From the NCBI GenBank assembly GCA_965214295.1, contig OZ243944.1, positions 3,286,001-3,350,000 on the forward strand: a stretch of 64,000 nt of DNA. Direction: 5' to 3'. How positions within the stretch are numbered: position 1 is the first letter of the stretch; every line of letters starts with the position of its first letter. The notes under the pieces are model-generated. The model worked only from the letters and a program-made list of their open reading frames with translations, ran no database searches and was not told the DNA's origin. Position numbers and translations under genes: made by a program. Positions 16,590-24,842 of this stretch are shown here, in pieces. This DNA comes from JAJDUF01 sp965214295 (lineage in GTDB: Bacteria > Chloroflexota > UBA11872 > UBA12225 > JAJDUF01).

Positions 16590-17161
16590 TCACACTCGCT
16601 CGAAGAAGGCAGCGACCGGGCACCGGAACTCCGGGAGTACCTCATCGCCAGTGATTTCGTCATTCACCGAGAGTGTTATCGGCACCGCGTCCGGCACATG
16701 GACAGTCACCGTTTGGGTATCGAGGTCAACGACCCAGACGAGCCGCACGCCAGCTCGTAGGTAGTCGGCGACTTTTGCGGCCAGCTCCCGGTCCGTGTTG
16801 CTCGGTGAGCGGATTTCTACGGCGAGGTCGGGGACGACCGGGCTATAGGAGCGCCGCTGCGCGCGCGGTGGGAGCCGGTCCGTTCGCACGAACGCAACGT
16901 CGGGCTGGCGGAGCGTATCAGGGTGCCGCTCCAGGGGGTGATCTGTCCCAGCCGACGTGGGCGGACGTGCTGCTGCAACGCGAAGATGATGTTGGTCTCG
17001 ATCTCGCCGTGCTCGTAGCCGGTCATGGGCACCTCCACCAGCACGCCGCGGACAAGCTCGTAAAGTTTCAGGTTGAGGGGAAGCGCCATGAACTCATCGG
17101 CAGACCACAGCCGATCAGGCGCCGGTGCCACTGGTGCTAGGGTGCTCGCCGCTTGCTGCAT
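16590..17161 (-). pseudogene. Uma2-family gene broken by an internal deletion/frameshift
   Basis: Starting at ATG 17161 (MQQAAST) the frame gives a normal Uma2 N-terminal half (WSADEFMALPLNLKLYELVRG, GYEHGEIETNIIFALQQHV, RRLGQITPWSG). The C-terminal half (TLRQPDVAFVRTDRLPPRAQRRSY, DLAVEIRSPSN, LPEFRCPVAAFFE) is in another frame. Comparison with the intact paralogues at 6565 and 7202 shows that about ten codons between the TPWSG and PDTLRQP segments, near 16930, are gone and the frame is shifted. Probably non-functional. Confidence 0.75.
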
Positions 17162-17304
17162 GGCGCTGGCCTTCCATGGCTTGGGTGGGGTTACTGCTTG
17201 TCTATGAGTATGGAGGAGCGGCGCACGGCGATCATCGGATACCAGGGGTAGCGGCCGGCACACCGGCACACCCGCTCTGGATTCCCGCGCCAGGGAGACT
17301 GATC

Positions 17305-17332
17305 GGCTACTGGCTACTGGCTACTGGCTATC
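17305..17332. repeat. Heptamer tandem repeat (GGCTACT)x3-GGCTATC
   Basis: Four tandem 7-bp units. The stop codon of the overlapping oxidoreductase gene (17321-17323) is provided by this repeat. Related 7-bp units occur near 48930. Confidence 0.75.
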
Positions 17333-18433
17333 GCCGGCTAAGGGAAAGGTGATCTTGGCATTGCCTTGGTGGTGGGAGCGCAGGATGCCCAGGATGATCT
17401 CCAGCGTCTGCCGGCCGGCGCTCCCCGGTGAGGCCAACGGTGCCGGTGGCTCGCGCCCGGCGTCACGGGCCGCCACGTGCTGCACAAGCTCTTCGATACC
17501 CGAGCGCTGACCGTCGAAGTTGTAGGGCGCCGTTGGCAGCGTCCGTCGGTAGGCCGCTGATTCGTCCGCGCTTGGCTCCCAGACGTCGGCCCCGTGGTCG
17601 CCGACGTGGATGCGCCCGCGGTCGCAGATGAGATCAAACCCGGAGATCGTGCCGATTTTGGTCTGTGGCATGATGATCTGGGCACGTACCCCATTGCGAA
17701 ACCGCAGCAGCGCATACCCGCCCGGATCGGTCCGGGGGTCGTGTCCCCCATCGCCAGCGTAGACGGGACCGTAGCTCTCGAAGCCGTCGTCCAACTCGGC
17801 GACCACCCACTCCGGCTCGGAGCCACTCAGGAACCCCAGCATATCAATCGTATGGGTGGCATTGCGGAACAACATCGCGCGGGGATACGCCATCGTCATG
17901 ACGATAGTACGCAAGCGGCCCAGCTTTTCGCTCCGCACCAAATCTCGTACCTCGTGCCACAGCCCCTTGAACCGCCGCGTGTGGTCAATGGAAAGTGCGA
18001 CGCCGTGCTGCTTGCAAGCGGCAATCATTCGGTCGGCGTCGGCCAGGGTGGTCGCGATCGGTTTTTCGCAGAAAATGCCGCGTACCCCAGCGGCGGCCGC
18101 GTCAACGACCATATCCGCGTGTACGTGGTCGGAGGTGGCCACCGAGAGCAGATCGAGGTGCTCCTGCTCTAGCATCGCGCGGTAGTCCGTGTAGGCGCGG
18201 ACGTTGGGCCAGATGTCGTCCCAAGTGCTGCGGAAGGTAGCGAACAGCTCCGTGCGTAGCTCACAGATGGCGACAACTTCCGTCTCGGGTACGAGGTGGT
18301 AGGCGGCGGCATGGCTGCCTACCTGTACGTTGCCCAAGGCCGGGTGCGCCTCCATTCCCTGCCGGTTCGCGGCAATCCCGCTGAGGCCGATGATACCGGC
18401 GCGATAGCGTCCCGGCTGTCCTGAAGTGTTCAT
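17321..18433 (-). CDS. Gfo/Idh/MocA-family oxidoreductase, copy 2
   Basis: A 370-residue NAD(P)-dependent dehydrogenase with an AAGGAG binding site eight bases before the ATG. The Rossmann part includes RYRAGIIGLSGIA and the family signature GIFCEKPIATTLADADRMI (about 137-155); downstream are SIDHTRRFKGLW and the catalytic-site region RNATHTIDMLGFLSG. It is a tandem paralogue of the gene at 18586, closely similar along its length. The last residues (GDSQ) come from a heptamer repeat. With the mannonate-dehydratase-like and enolase-superfamily genes it probably oxidises a sugar or sugar acid; substrate unknown. Confidence 0.9.
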   Translation of the reverse strand: MNTSGQPGRYRAGIIGLSGIAANRQGMEAHPALGNVQVGSHAAAYHLVPETEVVAICELRTELFATFRSTWDDIWPNVRAYTDYRAMLEQEHLDLLSVATSDHVHADMVVDAAAAGVRGIFCEKPIATTLADADRMIAACKQHGVALSIDHTRRFKGLWHEVRDLVRSEKLGRLRTIVMTMAYPRAMLFRNATHTIDMLGFLSGSEPEWVVAELDDGFESYGPVYAGDGGHDPRTDPGGYALLRFRNGVRAQIIMPQTKIGTISGFDLICDRGRIHVGDHGADVWEPSADESAAYRRTLPTAPYNFDGQRSGIEELVQHVAARDAGREPPAPLASPGSAGRQTLEIILGILRSHHQGNAKITFPLAGDSQ

Positions 18434-18540
18434 AATGCGTGCTCCTTCTTCGGTTTCGACTTCCGTTGGGGACTGAGTACCTATCTTATCGTACAGGTGC
18501 CTGGCCCCCCTATGGCCCCCCTCGCCACAGCGGAGGGACG

Positions 18541-18567
18541 TGGATTTCCGCGTGCGCGGAAATGACG
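18541..18567. repeat. TGGATT(T/C)CCGC...AATGACGGGG palindromic repeat
   Basis: TTTCCGCG-tg-CGCGGAAA forms the stem, within the dispersed TGGATTCCCGCNNNNGCGGGAATGACGGGG family found throughout this window. It separates the two Gfo/Idh genes. Confidence 0.7.
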
Positions 18568-18585
18568 GGGCAATGTCAACGGTGC

Positions 18586-19689
18586 CTAGGCGTCGCCGGC
18601 TAAGGGGAAGGTGATCTTGGCGTTGCCTTCGTGGTGCGAGCGCAGGATACCCAGCATGATTTCCAGTGTCTGCCGGCCGGCGCTCCCCGGTGAAAGCAGT
18701 GGTGCCGGTGGCTCGCGCCCGGCCTCACGTGCCGCTATATGCTCCACCAACTCCTCGATGCCCGCGCGCTGTCCCGCAAAGCTGTACGCCGGCGGCGCCA
18801 GCAGCTGCCGTTCGACGGTGAGGGCATCGGCGCCCGGCGCCCAGACCTCGGCCCCCTTATCGCTGGCGAAGATGCTCCCCCGCTCGCAGATGAGATGAAA
18901 ACCGAAGATCGAGCCGGCTTCCGTCTGCGGCATGGTGATCTGGGCGCGCACCCCATTGCGAAAGCGCAGCAATACATACCCGCCCGGATCGGTCCGCGGA
19001 TCGCGGCCGCCATCGCCAGCGTAGACGGGGCCGTAGCTCTCGAAGCCGTCGTCCAGCTCGGCGATGACCCACTCCGGCTCGGCGTCGCTCAGGAAGCTCA
19101 ACATGTCAATCATATGCGTCCCGTTGCGGAACAGCATCGAGCGGGGGTAGCCCATGGTCATGACGATGGCCCGCAGGCGACCCAGCGTTTTGCTCCGCAC
19201 CATATCCCGCACCGCGTACCATTGCCCCCGGAACCGCCGCGTGTGGTCAATGGATAGCACCGCATCGTGCTGCTTGCAGGCGGCGATCATCCGGTCGGCG
19301 TCGGCCAGCGTGGTAGCGATGGGCTTCTCGCAGAAGATGCCGGGCACCCCAGCAGCGGCGGTGTCAACGACCATGTCCGCGTGTACGTGGTCGGAGGTGA
19401 CCACCGAGAGCAGATCGAGGTGCTCCTGTGCCAGCATCGCGCGGTAGTCCGTGTAGGTGCGGACGTCCGGCCAGATGTCGCCCCAAGTGTTGCGGAAGGT
19501 ATTGAATAGCTCCGGGCGTAGCTCGCAGATGGCGACGACTTCCGTTTCGGGTACGAGGTGGTAGGCGGCGGCATGGCTGCCGCCTTGGGTGCTTCCCAGG
19601 GCCGGATGCGTCGCTATCCCCTGCCGGTTCACGGCGATCCCGCTCAACCCGATGATGCCGGCCCGATAGCGCCTCGGTTGCGCGCCCAT
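18586..19689 (-). CDS. Gfo/Idh/MocA-family oxidoreductase, copy 1
   Basis: A 367-residue paralogue of the next gene, with AAGGAG eight bases before its ATG. The same landmarks are present: RYRAGIIGLSGIAVNRQG at the N terminus, CEKPIATTLADADRMIAAC, SIDHTRRFRGQWYAV and RNGTHMIDMLSFLSDAEPE. Differences are concentrated in the C-terminal substrate-side domain (FGFHLICERGSIFASDKGAE), so the two copies may act on related but distinct substrates, or at successive steps. It lies 57 bases downstream of the mannonate-dehydratase-like gene and is probably co-transcribed with it. Confidence 0.9.
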   Translation of the reverse strand: MGAQPRRYRAGIIGLSGIAVNRQGIATHPALGSTQGGSHAAAYHLVPETEVVAICELRPELFNTFRNTWGDIWPDVRTYTDYRAMLAQEHLDLLSVVTSDHVHADMVVDTAAAGVPGIFCEKPIATTLADADRMIAACKQHDAVLSIDHTRRFRGQWYAVRDMVRSKTLGRLRAIVMTMGYPRSMLFRNGTHMIDMLSFLSDAEPEWVIAELDDGFESYGPVYAGDGGRDPRTDPGGYVLLRFRNGVRAQITMPQTEAGSIFGFHLICERGSIFASDKGAEVWAPGADALTVERQLLAPPAYSFAGQRAGIEELVEHIAAREAGREPPAPLLSPGSAGRQTLEIMLGILRSHHEGNAKITFPLAGDA

Positions 19690-19746
19690 AGCGTAGGCTC
19701 CTTTCGCTCCGTTACGGACAATTGACTTGCAAACCGCATGTTCGGT

Positions 19747-20712
19747 TCAATCGGCGGGGACTGCTTCGAGAGCGGCCAGCAGCGCCTTTGCATACCCGAC
19801 GGCGTAGGCGGATGCCATGCCCTGGAAGCGGTTGTCGCCGTCGTAGGCGGGCATGTGGTCGAGCTGTAAGCCGCCGTCAAAGCCGATGTCGCGGAGCGTG
19901 AGCAGCACGCGGAACATATTCATGTCGCCATCGTGCAACGCGACTTCTTCATAGCCGCCGTGCGTGGGAATGGTGCCACGCACGTTGCGGAAATGGGTGT
20001 GGAAGATCTTCCCGCGGCGGCCGAAGGAGCGGATGTTTTCGAGGATGTTGGTGCCCGACTCGTAGCGGGTGCCGATGCAGTAGAGCAGGCCGCTGTGTGT
20101 GCTCGGTACCGCATCGAGAATCTGCGACCAGCGCCGCGGCGAGAACTCTGCCTCCGGGAGTGGCGGATCGGAGGGATGCAGGATCAGCCGGATGTCGAGC
20201 GCCTCCGCAATCGGGACGAGCCGCTCATACAGACGCACACTGCGCTCGAAGTGCGCTGCCACGTCCACGACCAAATCCGGCGGCTTGGCGGCCAGGCTTT
20301 GCCGCATCACGGCCATGTCGAAGGCGTGCATGGTGTAGCCGCCGCGATGGATGCCCCGCACGGCGCCGCGATAGCCTGGATTGTCGAGATGGAGCGGCAT
20401 GGACATGAAGGGCACGCCGGCTTTGCCCAGAGCTTCCAGCGTGCGGCACAGGTTGTCTACCTCCTCCGCGCCGCCAGGCCGGCCGAGCAGGTAGTTGTCG
20501 GGCGTGGGCGGGGCCACGCGATAGACGCCTAGCCCGTATCGCCGCAGCTTGTCCAGCAGCGCCCGGACGCCTAGCTCGTCGGCGTAGCCTTGCTCGGCCA
20601 CACCGGGCACGTTGCCTTCCTGGTGAATGTCGAAACCGTCGCAGCCGACCTGCGCTGCAAAGCGGATGTAGTCCTCGGAGAGATCGCGTTCGCGCAGCAA
20701 CACCTTCATCAT
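19747..20712 (-). CDS. Mannonate dehydratase (UxuA)-like TIM-barrel enzyme
   Basis: A 321-residue protein starting at tandem ATGs behind GAGGAGG. Motifs fit the D-mannonate dehydratase/xylose-isomerase-like barrel: LILHPSDPPLPE (about 177), GLLYCIGTRYESG (about 206), KIFHTHFRNVRGTIP (about 230), ALHDGDMNMFRVL (about 253) and LQLDHMPAYDGDN (about 280), which supply the metal ligands H, C, H and D. The family reaction removes water from mannonate to give 2-keto-3-deoxygluconate; here the product could feed the neighbouring dehydrogenases. Part of the leftward catabolic cluster. Confidence 0.85.
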   Translation of the reverse strand: MMKVLLRERDLSEDYIRFAAQVGCDGFDIHQEGNVPGVAEQGYADELGVRALLDKLRRYGLGVYRVAPPTPDNYLLGRPGGAEEVDNLCRTLEALGKAGVPFMSMPLHLDNPGYRGAVRGIHRGGYTMHAFDMAVMRQSLAAKPPDLVVDVAAHFERSVRLYERLVPIAEALDIRLILHPSDPPLPEAEFSPRRWSQILDAVPSTHSGLLYCIGTRYESGTNILENIRSFGRRGKIFHTHFRNVRGTIPTHGGYEEVALHDGDMNMFRVLLTLRDIGFDGGLQLDHMPAYDGDNRFQGMASAYAVGYAKALLAALEAVPAD

Positions 20713-20891
20713 CTGTGCCTCCTCTGGGATAGTCCCGCCGACAACACGCCGGGTAGCCGGTGGGTCAGAGCGCGTGGAGCAGGATGCTTGGCAGAGATAG
20801 TACCATTGCCTGTGACGAGAAGGGCAACTGAGTTGTCAGGGGAGGGAATAGACCGTCCCCCTGCGAAGGGAGGGACATAGAGGGGCCGGTA

Positions 20892-20908
20892 TTGCAAACA
20901 CGCCCTAG
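20892..20908. repeat. Solo MITE end TTGCAAACACGCCCTAG
   Basis: This is identical to the right terminal inverted repeat of the MITE at 21218-21483, but no matching left end is found to its left. Its CTAG supplies the stop codon of the Uma2 remnant that follows. Confidence 0.7.
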
Positions 20909-21217
20909 GATGCCTGCTCCCAATCCACTGGCCGGAGGGACAGGCCGGGGAAGAGTGGCGGCTCGTAGGTCTCAGCGCCACGATAGCTGCCGGTTTCGAC
21001 ATAGGCTCCAGCCGTGTCCAGGGTGAATACGCGCAGTTGCATGCTGTTGGGATCAATTATCCAGTAGTGCGTCACGCCCGCCTGGGCATACAGCGCAAAC
21101 TTGCGCCCCCCGGGGAGGTCGTCCTCTTGGACTGCGGCGGAAGCCGCAGTGACGAGGTACTCTGCCTCGCCATTGGCGACCGACCGGGCGCGACGAATCG
21201 CACCCCGACACGAAAAA
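20905..21217 (-). pseudogene. C-terminal fragment of a Uma2-family gene cut by a MITE
   Basis: The translation (EDDLPGGRKFALYAQAGVTHYWIIDPNSMQLRVFTLDT ... PLFPGLSLRPVDW, shown in parts) matches the C-terminal half of Uma2 proteins of a different subtype from those at 6.5-7.9 kb. The N-terminal half should lie beyond 21217, but the MITE begins there and the enolase gene follows directly. The open frame can be read through the MITE only as meaningless sequence. Probably dead. Confidence 0.65.
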
Positions 21218-21483
21218 CTAGGGCGTGTTTGCAAAGTGCCAGTCGGCCGGGGTAGAGCGGTTAGGGGGCAAGGCGTGGCCCTCCAGTGGGTCTGGATTGC
21301 GGCCTGCGCCGCAATGACGGGGGTTACGCCGGAGTGACGGGGTGTGGCCCCCAGTGGGGCTGGATTGCGGCCTGCGCCGCAATGACGAGGCTTACGCCGC
21401 AATGACGGGGCCTGCGTCGCAATGACGGGTGGGTGCCATGAATGACGCCCCTACTTAACAGCCAGTTTGCAAACACGCCCTAG
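21218..21483. mobile_element. MITE, 266 bp, with 18-bp perfect terminal inverted repeats
   Basis: The ends are CTAGGGCGTGTTTGCAAA at 21218-21235 and its exact reverse complement at 21466-21483. The outer CTAG on both sides may be a 4-bp target duplication, a preference known for some IS5-group elements. Inside are three copies of the GGATTGCGGCCTGCGCCGCAATGACGG-type palindrome and no transposase. The right-hand CTAG provides the TAG stop of the enolase-superfamily gene. Confidence 0.8.
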
Positions 21484-22715
21484 CCTTCCAGCACCATGCC
21501 TTCCTTGTCGAGGCGCGCGAGCAGCGCGGCATACTCCGGCGTGCCATCGTCGTCCCAGTACACCGTGGTGATCGGCTCCGCATACCGCATGGGCAGTCGG
21601 CGGCTCAGGTCCGGACGCACCAGAAACAGAGGGTTGCGGGGATCAACCAGGCCGTAGAGTGTGGCGCCGTTCTCGAAACGGGACTTGATGATCCATCGCT
21701 GCGGCTTCCGGCGCGGCAGGCGCTTCAGCCGCTCCAGCTCCGCGCGGTCGAGCGTCAGCCCCAAGCCCGGTGCTTCCGGCACCCGTACCAGACCGTTGAT
21801 CGGCTCTAGCCGCTCTTGCACTACGTCGCTCTGCCACGTCTCGGCACAGCTAATCGTGTGGAGCGTGGCGGAAGGAAAGGCCGCCATCATGTGGACGGTC
21901 ATCGCCCGCGTAATGGTGCCGCCGACGTTCTGCAGCATAAACGGGATGTTGCCGGCGGCAAAGAGTCCCGCCCGGCGCATCGCGTCGCCAATCTTGGAAT
22001 GGCCGAGCATATAGGCGTCGGCGGCGCCCATCAGCACCTCGTAGGTGGCGCCCAGCGGGGTATGGTGCAAGATGACGGGCAGCCGCGAGCGTTGGCGCAA
22101 GGCCATATACCCGGGAATGTCCTCGGATGGCAGAGGATCCTCGAAACAGCCGGCGATGGGAAACTCGGCCAGCTTGTCGAGCAGTGCGACCATGTGGTCG
22201 TCGGTGCCCTGCATGGTGAAGTCGTAGTGGACCTGGAACCCCGCCGGGGCGATTTGCTGCATGGCCTCGGTCTGCGCGATGACGTTCTCCCAGGGTGAGA
22301 GGTGGAACTTCAGCCAGGTGTAGCCGCGCGCCGCGTAGTACACGACGGCGGCGGCCATCCGCTCCGGGTGGGTGGAGACCGTCCAGCTCGACACTGGTAC
22401 CCAAGCGCGGTAGCGCTGTCCGAACAGCTTGTAGACGGGCACGTCGGCGGCCTGGCCCATCAGGTCATACATGGCGGTACCGAGGGCCAGGGAGGTCTCG
22501 TCGCCTACCCAGTCAAAGGGGTTGGTTCCGATATATTGGTCGAGGACCTCCGGTGGCTCGGTCGTATGTCCCTCGCCTAGCCCGATCAACCCGGTATCGG
22601 TGTGGACGACGTAGACGGTGCGCTCCGAGATGTGGTAGTAGTGGCGGAACTCGTAGGCCAGCGCCTCCTGGTATTCGAGACCGATTTCGTGGACTTCGAT
22701 GTCCGTGACCTTCAT
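21480..22715 (-). CDS. Enolase-superfamily sugar-acid dehydratase/racemase
   Basis: A 411-residue protein; the ATG at 22715 follows GGAGGGAGAGG, whereas the open frame to 23075 is unsupported. N-terminal capping domain MKVTDIEVHEIG, then the barrel: YTWLKFHLSPWEN (KxH motif, about 165), VHYDFTMQGTDD (first metal-ligand region, about 190), GCFEDPLPSED (glutamate ligand), LPVILHH and ADAYMLGHSKIGDA. The KxH and the pattern F-E-D-P place it in the mandelate racemase/muconate-lactonizing superfamily. The substrate is uncertain; an acid sugar is suggested by the UxuA-like and Gfo/Idh genes. Its stop codon lies in the end of a MITE. Confidence 0.85.
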   Translation of the reverse strand: MKVTDIEVHEIGLEYQEALAYEFRHYYHISERTVYVVHTDTGLIGLGEGHTTEPPEVLDQYIGTNPFDWVGDETSLALGTAMYDLMGQAADVPVYKLFGQRYRAWVPVSSWTVSTHPERMAAAVVYYAARGYTWLKFHLSPWENVIAQTEAMQQIAPAGFQVHYDFTMQGTDDHMVALLDKLAEFPIAGCFEDPLPSEDIPGYMALRQRSRLPVILHHTPLGATYEVLMGAADAYMLGHSKIGDAMRRAGLFAAGNIPFMLQNVGGTITRAMTVHMMAAFPSATLHTISCAETWQSDVVQERLEPINGLVRVPEAPGLGLTLDRAELERLKRLPRRKPQRWIIKSRFENGATLYGLVDPRNPLFLVRPDLSRRLPMRYAEPITTVYWDDDGTPEYAALLARLDKEGMVLEG

Positions 22716-23317
22716 GGCCCTCTCCCTCCGGCGGCAACCCTCACACGACTCCACATGTGACGTGCCAGGTCCGCACCACCGATCCCCACCTGGCCGCGGT
22801 GCCCAACCAATGGCAGACGTACTACGGTTATGGTGCGGGTGGTGCGCGGCTCCAACGGTACGTGCTTTCGATCCAGCACGACCAGCACGACCAGCACGAC
22901 CCGGCGGCCATCCGCGGGTATCTGCACAGCCCGGCGCTTTGGCCCTCGGCAGCGGCTGAGGCTGCCACTCCGGGCCAGCCGGCGCCAGAGCTAGGCATTC
23001 CCTGCTGGCTGCTATCGCGTCAAGATGCCAATGATAATATCGATGGTCTTTCCATTTGTCACCACTTGTCACCACTTCGACAGGCTCAGTGCCGGCTCTG
23101 AGCGGAGCGTAGGGTCGCTCGCCCGTGGCCGAGATTCTTCGCTCCGCTCAGAATGACGTTGGAAAGGCGGCTCAGAAGGGCAGGTTTGGCGGCGACTTTG
23201 GAAAGGCACTCGATAATTATGCGCCAAAAAGTATAACTCGCCGGCTGCCGGTGATAACTAGGTATCATTCGGACATCCTACAGGGAGTGCGGCGCAGGCT
23301 ACGAGGAGATGACGGGG
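22716..23317. other. 600-bp divergent intergenic region with repeats
   Basis: This gap between divergent genes holds a 9-bp tandem repeat (CAGCACGAC three times, 22873-22901) and, from about 23050, a copy of a dispersed non-coding repeat. No gene is seen. The promoters of the enolase and amidohydrolase genes must lie here but I cannot place them convincingly. Confidence 0.5.
23050..23216. repeat. Dispersed ~160-bp repeat (CTGAGCGGAGCG family), copy A
   Basis: Contains CACTTCGACAGGCTCAGTG, CTGAGCGGAGCG, GAGATTCTTCGCTCCGCTC and GGTTTGGCGGCGACTTTGG. Related copies lie at 34960-35115 and, inverted, at 53945-54070. No coding sequence. Confidence 0.75.
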
Positions 23318-24556
23318 ATGAAAGCGCTGACCGGCGGTTTGCTGATTGATGGTACGGGGCGGGATCCGATTCCGAACGCGAGTGTCGTGGTTGGCGGCGA
23401 TGGGCGGATCAGGGAGGTCGGCTCGCTGGCGCGGCTGCCGCTCGATGCCCAGGTACACGACGTGGCGGGCCGAACGATCATGCCCGGCTTGATGGACGCT
23501 CACGTGCATTTCATGTTGGCCGGTGAGCCACATTTCGAGTCCGTGTTCTTGCAACAGCCGATTGAGTACATGGCGATCAAGGCTACCGTGTCTGCGCGAC
23601 ACCTCCTGGATGCCGGTTTCACCACCGTCCGCGATGTCGGTGCGCCGGGCCGCCTGGCCCTGGCGCTGCGGGACGCCGTTCAGTCCGGTCTTGTCCCAGG
23701 GCCGCGGATTCTCGCCGCCGGGCGGGTGATTACCGCCACGAGTGGCCACGTTGACCTGCTGCCGCCAGGCGTGTCGCGCATTGATGGCACCGCCGGTCGT
23801 ATCGCGGACGGGCCGGCGGAAATTCTGCGGGCGGTACGGGAGCAGGTCAAGGTTGGGGCGGACTTGATCAAGTTCTGTGCGACCGGGGGGGTGATGGATC
23901 CGCAATTGGCGCCCGATGTGCCGGAATATAGCCCGGAGGAGGCCCAAACCCTGATCGCCGAGGCACACAAGATGAAAAAGCCGGTCGCGGCGCACGTTCA
24001 CGGGGCAGAAGGCGCCAAGATCGCCATTCGCGCCGGGGTAGATACCATCGAGCATGGGACCATGTTGGATGAAGAGGCGGTGCAGCTCATGCGGGAAGCG
24101 GGTACCGTCCTGGTGCCCACGCTCACGCCGAGCCACCAGGTCCGGCAGCACGGTAGCACGGCCGACCTGCCGGATCATGTGGTGGAGAAGTTCGCTGTCA
24201 CCAGCGCCGCGCACGCGCAGAGTTTCAAGATGGCTATCGAGGCCGGCGTCCCGTTGGCCCTGGGCACGGATGCCGGTACGCCCTTCTACCCGCACGGACT
24301 CAACGCCATCGAGCTACAGCTGATGGTGGAGGGGGGCCTTGCTCCGATGGCGGCCATTGTTGCTGCGACCAGCGGCGCGGCCAAAGCCTTGCGCGTGGAC
24401 GAGAGTACCGGCTCGCTGGTACCCGGCAAGCTGGCCGATCTGCTGGTCGTGGACGGCAATCCGCTGGAGGACATGGCGATTCTACAGGATCAGTCCCGCC
24501 TGCACGTGATCTTGCAGGGTGGCCGGGTGTATAAAGACCTCGTGAGCGCCCGGTAG
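23318..24556 (+). CDS. Amidohydrolase (imidazolonepropionase/prolidase-like)
   Basis: A 412-residue metal-dependent hydrolase. ATG 23318 is preferred over 23309 because the GAGGAG binding site abuts the earlier ATG and stands nine bases from this one. Metal-binding motifs are MPGLMDAHVHFML (HxH, about 55), a carboxylated-lysine candidate in VGADLIKFCATGGV, VAAHVHGAEGAKIA (about 227), DTIEHGTML and LGTDAGTPFYPHG (final aspartate). No signal peptide. It probably hydrolyses a cyclic amide or peptide-like bond, or a lactone made by the adjacent catabolic genes. Divergent from the enolase-superfamily gene. Confidence 0.9.
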   Translation: MKALTGGLLIDGTGRDPIPNASVVVGGDGRIREVGSLARLPLDAQVHDVAGRTIMPGLMDAHVHFMLAGEPHFESVFLQQPIEYMAIKATVSARHLLDAGFTTVRDVGAPGRLALALRDAVQSGLVPGPRILAAGRVITATSGHVDLLPPGVSRIDGTAGRIADGPAEILRAVREQVKVGADLIKFCATGGVMDPQLAPDVPEYSPEEAQTLIAEAHKMKKPVAAHVHGAEGAKIAIRAGVDTIEHGTMLDEEAVQLMREAGTVLVPTLTPSHQVRQHGSTADLPDHVVEKFAVTSAAHAQSFKMAIEAGVPLALGTDAGTPFYPHGLNAIELQLMVEGGLAPMAAIVAATSGAAKALRVDESTGSLVPGKLADLLVVDGNPLEDMAILQDQSRLHVILQGGRVYKDLVSAR

Positions 24557-24565
24557 TCGTGGCCC

Positions 24566-24598
24566 CGCCCGTCCCCCCGCTGTGCGGGGGGACGGGCG
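24566..24598 (+). terminator. Strong hairpin after the amidohydrolase gene
   Basis: CGCCCGTCCCCCCGC-TGT-GCGGGGGGACGGGCG is a perfect 15-bp stem with a 3-base loop, ten bases past the stop. There is no T-run, so it may act as a G/C-only terminator or be part of the repeat that follows. Confidence 0.5.
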
Positions 24599-24613
24599 CA
24601 ACATGTTGCGCCC
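24594..24613. repeat. GGGCGCAACATGTTGCGCCC palindrome, copy 1
   Basis: A perfect 20-bp palindrome followed by CCTACGGC. Other copies are at 25831, 27405, 48691 and 50169. Confidence 0.8.
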
Positions 24614-24842
24614 CTACGGCTTACCCCGTACCTATCCTTGTCAGACTCCTTAAAGGGAAGGGGAACGGTGGGGGGTAGGGAGGCCTTTCCACACGAAAAA
24701 CCGGCCCCATGCACGGATGGCCGGAAGGGTGTTGTTATACTGACCTGTGAGCGGCGAGATGACCGGCCGGGTCTGCATCGTTGAAGGGCGATAGGATTGC
24801 GCGGGCCGGGCGGTCGCGGATCACTATCGAAAGGGAGCACCA

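Noticed and set aside
21218..21402. N-terminal extension of the Uma2 fragment
   Set aside because: It translates the MITE and its GGATTGCGGC repeats, giving a sequence unrelated to Uma2.
22716..23075. Longer start of the enolase-superfamily gene
   Set aside because: The extra 120 codons have low-complexity sequence and no binding site; GGAGGGAGAGG precedes the ATG at 22715 and the protein from there has normal family length.
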